Source of the DNA: Schistosoma haematobium
Taxonomy: Eukaryota; Platyhelminthes; Trematoda; Strigeidida; Schistosomatidae
Assembly (NCBI RefSeq): GCF_000699445.3
Contig: NC_067196.1
Coordinates: 27,607,116 to 27,671,115, forward strand
Direction of reading: 5' to 3'
DNA: 64,000 bases
Of this stretch, positions 56,534 through 64,000 are shown in pieces. Both the position numbers and the translations under genes were made by a program. The notes beneath the pieces were generated by a model. That model did no database searches. It was given only the letters and a program-made list of their open reading frames with translations, and was not told the origin of the DNA. Numbering within the stretch: position 1 is the first letter of the stretch; each line of letters opens with the position of its first letter.

Positions 56534-57667
56534 TTATGTGAATGGACAGGTAGCCCACCTATATGAGGATTGCCGAGGTGGTAGGCCCTGTCCTTTACAC
56601 GTTTTTTTATCGTTTAGACAGTCCACAAGTGGAATGGTCAGCTCCAACTTGCCTTTGTTCTTGGTCCTAGCTTCGGATGGCCTATCCGGGTGCATGTGGA
56701 TTCCAGGTGGCAATCGACGTCTGTTGGCACCAAATACTTCCAGAACTGCAGCCGCCATGTGGGAAGATGGGAAGGTTATCTTCATTAGCCGAGGTCTGGA
56801 ATCACCATCCTTCTTGGCTAGTCTCGTCACATGCTGAGTCAGTATGTGTTTGAGCCTCAAGGACTGTTTGATGAATTTCCATTCCCTGATGTCAGAATTT
56901 GGTTGAGTAGGGTCTGCATTTTCCGGTATACCTTGAACAATTATGTTTCTTCCGCGGAAAAACTTCTCGCGAGATTCTTTAGGGATGTTTCGTATGATAT
57001 TGCGCTCAGAGTACGGTATGTCGGGCAATATTCTTACGTTACCATCTGATTTTAGCAAGTGACTTGCTAGCAAGACGTCCTTTACGTCGGTAGCATTCTT
57101 AAGTGTTACTCGGAGAAGCCTCGGGTGATTTAGATGCTTAGAATCCTCTCCTCGAGTGGGCCGGGTGACCCCCAAAGGCTCTATTCTAGGAAGTTCGAGC
57201 TTCTTGTTCAATTCACCCCAGAGCATCCTGTCGTTTTTGTCCTGCAGACTGAGAGGAAGGCCAGGGTTGTCAACGAGGTTCATGATAATGAGAGAATCGT
57301 CACGAACTGTTGTTAATTTACCAGGTTTCACGATGGGTTCAGGTTTAATAACTTGTTGTTTAATAACTTGTTGTTTGGAGGTCAGTGTGCGTTTTTGAGT
57401 CTTGGGCTCTTTATTGACCGGACGAACAGTCTTGGGGGTAGACTGTGCGACCAAATCCCCACTTATTTTCCGTGCAGCAACACTTGGGTTGCTCGGCTTA
57501 GGCGGTGATGCCTGGTTCTTTTGGGCTCTCTTAACGTGGGTCGAATCACCTACAGGGTTCTTGGGAACCACTGTTGTGTTCAGGGACCCTGAGCTGGGAG
57601 ACCCGAGTTTGCTTAGGGAGTCTAGTACCGTCGACGTGATGATGGTGCTGAGCCTCGACATTTCCAT
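56534..57667 (-). CDS. CR1 ORF1 protein, intact frame
   Basis: 377 aa with no internal stop. N-terminal half rich in Ser, Pro, Lys and Thr, with a short duplication KQQVIKQQVIK (a 15-bp tandem repeat near 57345-57375). The C-terminal half holds a likely RNA-binding fold: LLRVTLKNATDVKDVLLAS, VRILPDIPYSERNIIRNI, NIIVQGIPENAD and PRLMKITFPSSHMAAAVLE. That fits the RRM-like ORF1p of CR1/L2 elements, which binds element RNA. The C-terminus is Cys/Arg-containing without a clear zinc knuckle. ATG at 57667 begins MEMSRLSTII. Intact although ORF2 is broken. Confidence 0.75.
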   Translation of the reverse strand: MEMSRLSTIITSTVLDSLSKLGSPSSGSLNTTVVPKNPVGDSTHVKRAQKNQASPPKPSNPSVAARKISGDLVAQSTPKTVRPVNKEPKTQKRTLTSKQQVIKQQVIKPEPIVKPGKLTTVRDDSLIIMNLVDNPGLPLSLQDKNDRMLWGELNKKLELPRIEPLGVTRPTRGEDSKHLNHPRLLRVTLKNATDVKDVLLASHLLKSDGNVRILPDIPYSERNIIRNIPKESREKFFRGRNIIVQGIPENADPTQPNSDIREWKFIKQSLRLKHILTQHVTRLAKKDGDSRPRLMKITFPSSHMAAAVLEVFGANRRRLPPGIHMHPDRPSEARTKNKGKLELTIPLVDCLNDKKTCKGQGLPPRQSSYRWATCPFT

Positions 57668-57699
57668 AAACCTCTACAACATTACATGCTGTTTATTAA

Positions 57700-59280
57700 A
57701 AAGGAAGACAATTATCGTCAACACAAGTAAGAAAATGCAATCACAGGGATTTCCCCTAAATGTATATATCCGTACCTTGTTGTTTGTCTACCTAATGTGT
57801 CCCGGCATGCTTGATGGCTATCACAAATAGCTTGCGAGATGCAAGTGAGTGACGTACTTTCTGTTTCCCATGTTCATTTTCACTAATTACTTTGTTTTTC
57901 CTGTAAGGTGAATTCAGTTAAAGAGAGATCGTAGACGTAGGGCAACTGCGAACTTGTCAAGCGCCCTTGGTTGTCATAGATCAACTTACAACAGACGGTG
58001 GAATAAAATACGAACAGCTTTCACGAAAACAATATAGCTTGTTTACGTTTAGTCAGTTTGCTAGTGAAAGCATGATCAAAAGTAGCTGACTTTAGCAGTG
58101 ATTTATTTTGCAAGTGCTTGCTGAGAGTCGAATACTTTAACAATTGTGTTATCACTGCAACTGCAAATTTACGTGTGCTTTACTGTGATTCCATACATCA
58201 CATAGTACTTTGTCAGCCTTGTGATTACGGAGGTAATCTGAGGGTGTGCATTGTTAAGATATCGAATATGGAAAGTATTTGGAAAGCGAAAGTCCGTTGA
58301 TTAGATTGATAGGACGTAACATGTATTATTATACATGACTGACCAGAGTGTCTTGGATAAGCATCCATTGCGATCACTTAGATACATGGACGTATACTGG
58401 ATGAGGCACACACCCAAAATTATTCATGGGGTGCATAAATGACTTTGAGAAATCCCTGAATTAACCTTGGGTCTCAGTTCGGGAAGTACAGGGTACTCGG
58501 TGGCTTGTATTGGTCCTGAAAATATTGGTCTTCAAGTTGATCCGCCTTACTTTTATAAGCGTTGACCGATAGAGCATCAATCACGTGTTGAGTCAACGAA
58601 TGAAATTCGTTGATGATTTGATGGGAAAGTCAATAGTCAGATGATAATTATTTTGTTCTGGACCCCTGAGCTTTTCCAGAGCGTCCTCGTAAATTACGTG
58701 ATTTGGAAAACAACGCCATATCAGGTACCAATCCATCATTAAGTAATTTAAACTGTAACATATCGTCAGCCTGCTTAAATACATGGGTTACCTCTTCCTG
58801 CCGTCCAAGTATTTTAACATATTATCTGGTCTTTATTTTGTTTTAACATCTCATCATGTCTATTAATCACATAACATGTACGTGCGCGTCTATGTAAAGC
58901 CTACTACGTTTTACTGCACAGGTTACAAAAAAGTACAATAACAAACGTCGTGGTGGCTGGCAATATATGTTGAAGAGAATGAACATTAACAATACGTCAA
59001 TTCCCGAGCCGCTAAATTCTAACTGTCTATCACTAATTAACAAGGTGGACTATCTTCAGTTCCTACTTAGTCAAAACATTCAGTCTCTCAGTTTATATAT
59101 GTACCATATACCGTATCCACTTTGATTGTTTGATACTAATTATCGACAGTTCTGAATTACTTTGTTATATAGGGCTATCTTTTCGTGCAATATATGTGTT
59201 AAAATTTACACTATGTGCACCTTTATGTTCTATTTTGCAAAACAGATTTTCAAAGATATTAGGATTCTCCTAGACTGAAT
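57700..59280. other. Unassigned DNA, includes the 5' side of CR1 copy 2
   Basis: No protein or RNA family recognised. The boundary of the CR1 5' UTR is not visible here because copy 1 is truncated. Confidence 0.35.
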
Positions 59281-59283
59281 ACC

Positions 59284-62200
59284 ATGCCAGCGAAAAGCAG
59301 GAAGAGCTGGTTACAGACCACTAGCATCAAACTTCCAAGCGCATCATAGTCCCAAAGGTCGTAATTTTAAGTCCGATTCCAAGAGAACCCCTGACTTTAC
59401 AGATATGCCGCTACCAATAAACTCTCCTGAATCTCTTAAAGTTCAAAACCCAGAAGAAAGCAACTCCAGTTTAGATGGTGTCCATCCTCCTAAGAATGTT
59501 GACTTAGATCTAACTCTAAGTAGTTGTGCTGATGACGAATCGGATAACACAATCTAGATTCATATCAGTGCAACACCCAGTTACGGTAACCGTGCAACGG
59601 ATAACGGGAAAAATAGTGACAACACTTATATAACTGACGATATATTTGATCCTTGCAAATCATTACAAGTATGTCTAACAACAATCGATTCTCCGCAAAT
59701 TAAGAAGGAGCTAAAGGAAACCACAAAACGTGGAAATAAACCTTTGGAACATGTTACGCATGCGTCAGGCACAAAAAGTATTTCGAATTGTAAATGGCCA
59801 CTTGGTTGCGCAAATAGGCCTGGTAGCCTTATTTGTCCGGCCCCCAATATTTACACTATATCTCTATCAGATATTGTAAGCAATAACAATCAGGAGACAT
59901 TTGTTGTAATGAAGCCTGCTTCTCTGTCGACAACGGTAAATATATTACAAATGATGATAAAGTTGTTGAATCTTCTCCTCCCTCATAACACATTTCTTAC
60001 CTTAGCCAATCCTATGAGTATCCATGCAACTACCAATTGTGATCTATACTCTAATCTGCTTCACTATGATAGCTCTCAACTTCTTGTTCTTTCGTTCAAT
60101 TCCCGCTCTCTGTCCAGTAAAATTGCTAACCTTAAAATCCTTTTACTTCTTGTAAATCTAACCATTGTATTTATTACGGAAACGTAGCGCAAATCATCCA
60201 TGTCCGATCACTCCTCGCATGTGGATAACTACGTTTTCTTTTAAACCGATAGATGTCATGAAATAGGTGGCAATACAATTGCCTATGTCCGTTCAGACAT
60301 TCAGTCGTGCAAATTTGAGAATGAATCTCTTAATACCATAGACGACCCCACTTGGATTACCGTAAATTGTGGACCGCAAAATCATCTACTGGTGGGATGC
60401 ATATACAGACCACCTCATGCAGATACTAAGTTTAACAGATTACTATAAAACACATTTTTCATTGCATACGCATAAGTTTAAAGTAATCGGAGGTGATTTT
60501 AATCTGCCGAACATTAAATGTAGTTCGACTTCCGTACCAGGTCGATATAACACGTTAGTTGAAGCAATAGAACTTTGTAGATAGATTCAACCAGTCGGAA
60601 AACCAACTACGAGGAATAATGAACTTGATTTACTATCTACAATCAGCATAAACTATCTTACTGCACGTCAGTCACGAGATTTTTGTGAGTGATTATAGAG
60701 TCGTATTGAGTATTATTAATTCTCTAAACACTATACAACTGAACTATAAAGTTGCAACAATGTACCAGAGCAGACGGTTTGATCAACAAACCTGGGAGCG
60801 CACTGAAACTCTCATTCGATGCTTATCATGTGAATCTTGTTTCACTACAAATAATATTGACACTGCGCTTTCCACTCGCTTGGATGCTCATTTAGACAGT
60901 TTTCATCAGTGGTGTAGGAATATACGAGACCCGTAGATGTGCTTCATTTTTGGTTTGGATCATTGTATAATTCGTATTCTGCCCGAAGTATATGTCAAGC
61001 TTGGGAAGAGTAAGCTCTTACGTAAAATAAAGATAATAAAATACAGGAATCTCTCAGAAAAATATATCCAAAATCTGAAAACCATGTTTTGTAACACTAG
61101 CTGGAAATCATATCCAGATGATTCAATGGAAGATACCGTTTATGTTATCACTTGTTATATTAAATTCTGTTTAGATATTTGTTCTCTCACTGCAACTACG
61201 GCGAACAAAAGAACAAAAACTCTATTGAGGTTTGAAGGCTACGTGGTCTAATAAAACTAGAGATTAGACTTCTGAATTCTATGTTGACCCAGAAAAAATT
61301 CTATCTTGTAAAAACTCTTAAAGTATGTGGAAAGTATTTGGGGAGCTTACAGGTGGCGGGTACATAAGAAGCGATAAACAGCTGAATGTTTGCGACTTAA
61401 ATAAGTCTTTTTTACATCAGTCGTCCCATGTCATGCTTTCTATATGAAGAGGTTTGAAGAATAGTTGAGTTCCGATTTTCACTAAAACTGTTGTCCGAAA
61501 ATGTCGCCAGTCACCTATTTCGTCCCAGTGTTTGGAACGTGATGAAATCCCGAAATTCCTTTGTGAAAAATGTTACGACGTTCCAAGTTATCTATTCAAG
61601 AACATCTTTAACCGATCCTTCTCAACTAATATCATACCGGAAATGTGGATAAAGATAAATATAATCCCAATAACTAAGCATCTAGTGATAAGAATGTGAG
61701 ACTTACACCCATAGAAATAACATCGTTTTTCCTCAAACTAATGGGAAAATTATTGATAATATCACCTCAACCTTTACTCAAAGAGCACATTGATTCGTGT
61801 CGGGATGCCTCCAAATGCAAAAGAGGCACCATAGATGCTGCTGCTGTTCTTCATCATGATATAGCATTAAGGTTGGAAAGAAGAAAGAGGTGTGTTCGAT
61901 GCGCTTTTCTGAATTACACTTCTGCTTTTGATTCCATCCATGACGACTTTTAGTTAACAAGTTCATAAGCGTCAACACGAACAGCCGGATAATCAGCTTG
62001 CTATGTTCCTACCTCTCTGAAAGAGAACAGTACTCTCTGTTTAGAGGAAAGTATTTGATGTCTCTACCATCTCGTGAAGGTGCGCCACAAAGAGCTGTTC
62101 TTTCCCTTTTTCTCTGTGTGATCCGCCATCTTCCACAGAAAACATTTTTGTGAAATATGCGGACGATATCACTGTATGTATATCGATTTTTATCTCTTTA

Positions 62201-62925
62201 CATCCCACGGAAATGAATGAGTTTTTGTCTCGTATTGTATGATGGTCTGTTGTTAATGGTCTCATACTTAACCCATATCAATATCAAACTGCTAACTCTA
62301 GCCTGAGACATGAACAGCACCTAAACACCATGATGGGATCCCAAAAGGCTTGTGACATTGGAGATTCTTTGATAAACACAGTGTTGAATGTCGGTTGTCT
62401 TCGTGTTACCTTTTCCTCTAATCTCTCTTGGTCGTCTCATGTTTTACCTTTATCGAAGAAAGATTTCCGTCTAACTTACTACATTAAGAGGCTGCATGCC
62501 TTTGAGATTACCCGGCATTTACTCTTACAATTTGTCAACTCTTGCATATTACCTATTATTCATTACTGTTCTCCATTATTCTTGATCCCGGGCTTTGGAG
62601 AAAAGAATTCGCTGTATTGCGGAGAGTGCTGAAGACAGTTAGCAGGGTATATGGTGAATCTTTTGAGGTCATCATTAATATGGTTGTAGATAGACATCTC
62701 AAGTCTTGCAAACTCCTTGCAGGTGTTATCTTATCTGATACTAACCATCCACTTTATTCAAACACTTTCCTTGGATATCTTCTTGTAGAACGAGACGTTG
62801 ATACATTAAAATCTGTGCACACAAGCAACGGCGTAATAGTTCTATATTACCTTGGCCAGCAAATATACATTGTGAAGAACGGGTCGTTAGAATTGACCCA
62901 ACCCAATAACTTGAATTCCTAAACA
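59284..62925 (+). mobile_element. CR1/Jockey-type retrotransposon, old decayed copy
   Basis: A different, more diverged family from the SR1-like copies. N-terminal Ser/Pro-rich region, endonuclease, linker, RT and C-terminal domain are all recognisable in order on the plus strand. Ends near 62925; the tail is not defined. Confidence 0.65.
59300..62922 (+). pseudogene. Decayed endonuclease-RT
   Basis: 59300-60187 is open apart from one TAG near 59556, and ends with the endonuclease start (LLVLSFNSRSLSSKIANLK, IVFITET). Then GGNTIAYVRSD, VGCIYRPPHAD and GGDFNLPNIK (60500), linker 60685-61251, RT fingers LTPIEITSFFLKLMGKLL (61700), palm CAFLNYTSAFDSIHDDF (61900), a broken YADDIT-like box (62155), and the C-terminal blocks VTFSSNLSWSSHV, YYIKRLHAFEI, ILPIIHYCSPLF and VLKTVSRVYGESF (62330-62920). 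More than eight lesions. Confidence 0.65.
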
Positions 62926-62984
62926 TGTCTTCAGTTGAGAAGTTATACAGATCCAGATAATTTTTTGTTTTTGTAAGAGAAGCT

Positions 62985-63632
62985 CGTTGATATACCTCGT
63001 ACCGGGAATTCTACATTGTACGAAAGTATAATATCGAATGAAGCAATTATTAATAATATTTCGCTTCTAGTTCTTATGTACGATAAGGGGAAGATATTTG
63101 GTTTAGCCAGTTTATCATCATGCGGGGACTTTGTGATTTATGGGAATTAAAGTAGCTGCGGTTCTTTGAATCTTTTCCAACAGCCTGCTCTATCTTTTCA
63201 GGCATAAAATTGCCACTTGTATGCAGTTCTCGAGTTTGGGACTAATGAATGCCGTATGCAAAGTCAAAAAGGCTTCAGCATAAACATGGCTAAAAGCTAT
63301 ATATTCGGACCATATGGTCCTAAAACCTTTGACGGCTATCGCAGGACAGTGTGCATTAGTTTTTGAGTCATAGCTGACGATGACTTCTAGGTCATCGTAT
63401 GTCTGGACAACAAGTGGCTCAATGTTATTCTTCGTGTATGTATCCACACATTGGTGACCAGTATGAATTGTAATGCACTTGGAAGTATTTAATGGCAACT
63501 GCCAAATCCGAGACCATTCAGATAATTTCCCCAAGTCATTTCAAAGCTCTGAACTATCGCCTCTACTTTTTATCTCTCTCCATATCTTAACATCGTCGGC
63601 ATATAACAAGATCGATGCTCATAGGAGATTGG
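62985..63632 (-). mobile_element. CR1-type RT fragment
   Basis: The minus strand starts abruptly with LLYADDVKIWREIKSRG (about 63610), then LGKLSEWSRIWQLPLNTSKC, and a thumb region ending AFISPKLENCIQVA...RDRAGCWKRFKE. 5'-truncated just before the catalytic ADD. Confidence 0.6.
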
Positions 63633-63719
63633 GAAGGAGAATTGAAGCGCGAGAATAAAAAATTGAAAAAACAGGTGGCAATAAGCGAGATCGGAATATG
63701 CTAATGGTGTGTTCGTGAT

Positions 63720-64000
63720 AATAGTAGGTAGGCTACGACGCATGTATCACGTACATCTAGAGCAAGCAAACGTTCAATAATGAGTGTTTGTCAATCCAAT
63801 TCCTAAATTCATTCACTGAAGGAGCTTTTATCACTACATCTAGTAGGACATAATATGAAAAAGAGGCATAGTTTCTCGGGGCTCGCCACGGAGAACGTGG
63901 TGGTAATGTGCAAGTAAGATTTTCCTGTTAGATGACTTGGCATGCATGGTATGTTGTGTTCCATCGTTAGATAACCTCTTGATCTCCAACACAACAGTAA
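63720..64000 (-). mobile_element. CR1-type C-terminal fragment running off the window
   Basis: The minus strand reads LTGKSYLHITTTFSVA, then one frame over NYASFSYYVLLDVVIKAPSV and FRNWIDKHSLLNVC, matching the conserved end of CR1 ORF2 (Asn-rich, ... W-N/V..A.S...F...D). A separate insertion from the adjacent fragment because the order is C-terminus before palm. Confidence 0.5.

Larger units (their letters stand above)
53541..57700 (-). mobile_element. CR1-clade non-LTR retrotransposon (SR1-like), near full-length copy 2
   Basis: Minus-strand element with ORF1, ORF2 (endonuclease and RT) and a 3' UTR ending in three tandem CATTTGAAC units at 53541-53570, the tail type of CR1 elements. The 5' UTR border above 57668 is not defined. 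Upstream of ankyrin/SOCS paralogue 2. Confidence 0.85.

Noticed and set aside
1..64000. CRISPR arrays, operons or prokaryotic features
   Set aside because: No regularly spaced short repeats, no ribosome-binding sites; the genes are intron-containing and the repeats are eukaryotic retroelements.

Overview
The window is animal DNA, most likely from a blood fluke (Schistosoma or a close relative). It is AT-rich, host exons are small and separated by long introns, and most of the sequence is retroelement. The repeat mix is what is known of schistosomes: a CsRn1/Boudicca-like Gypsy element with a CHCC Gag finger, CR1-like (SR1-type) and two RTE-like (SR2/Perere-3-type) non-LTR families, Penelope-like elements, and tRNA-headed SINEs carrying hammerhead ribozyme sequence (Sm-alpha type). 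Family names are from memory, not from a search, and the species cannot be fixed from the sequence alone.

Three host genes can be assembled from exons by splice signals and phase. (1) The 3' end of a plus-strand gene with an Arg/Ser-rich stretch (five exons, 9598-17905). (2) A plus-strand ankyrin/SOCS-box-like gene (three exons, 22661-28693). (3) Its minus-strand paralogue (four exons, 52637 down to 42163). Genes 2 and 3 are convergent, share the position and phase of their first intron inside the first ankyrin repeat, and predict proteins of 337 and 338 aa. If functional they would be substrate receptors for an elongin BC/cullin ubiquitin ligase.

Layout. 0.2-2.9 kb: 5'-truncated CR1 element broken by a solo LTR. 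5.6-9.45 kb: decayed RTE element. 9.6-17.9 kb: gene 1, with a young Gypsy element in its last intron (LTRs identical over 420 bp, integrase deleted). 19.46-19.94 kb: a 483-bp internally deleted RTE derivative with 15-bp target duplications. 19.96-22.0 kb: Penelope-like element. 22.7-28.7 kb: gene 2, with an inverted pair of hammerhead SINEs and an RTE fragment in intron 2. 29.34-32.56 kb: near-intact RTE element with perfect 15-bp target duplications. 32.6-38.1 kb: mostly unique AT-rich DNA. 38.1-41.9 and 44.4-48.4 kb: two copies of one RTE family in inverted orientation, flanking the last two exons of gene 3. 48.6-50.0 kb: decayed Penelope-like element. 50.2-52.6 kb: 5' exons of gene 3, with a 179-bp duplicate of exon 2 in intron 1. 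53.5-57.7 kb: nearly full CR1 element (minus). 59.3-64 kb: decayed CR1/Jockey-type elements.

The strongest unusual signal is the inverted RTE pair. About 3.63 kb is nearly identical between the copies, including shared inactivating lesions, yet the 3' UTRs just outside are clearly diverged although still homologous. That is the pattern expected of gene conversion between old inverted copies. The pair encloses the SOCS-box exons of gene 3. No prokaryotic, viral or CRISPR content was seen, and no intact tRNA or rRNA gene.
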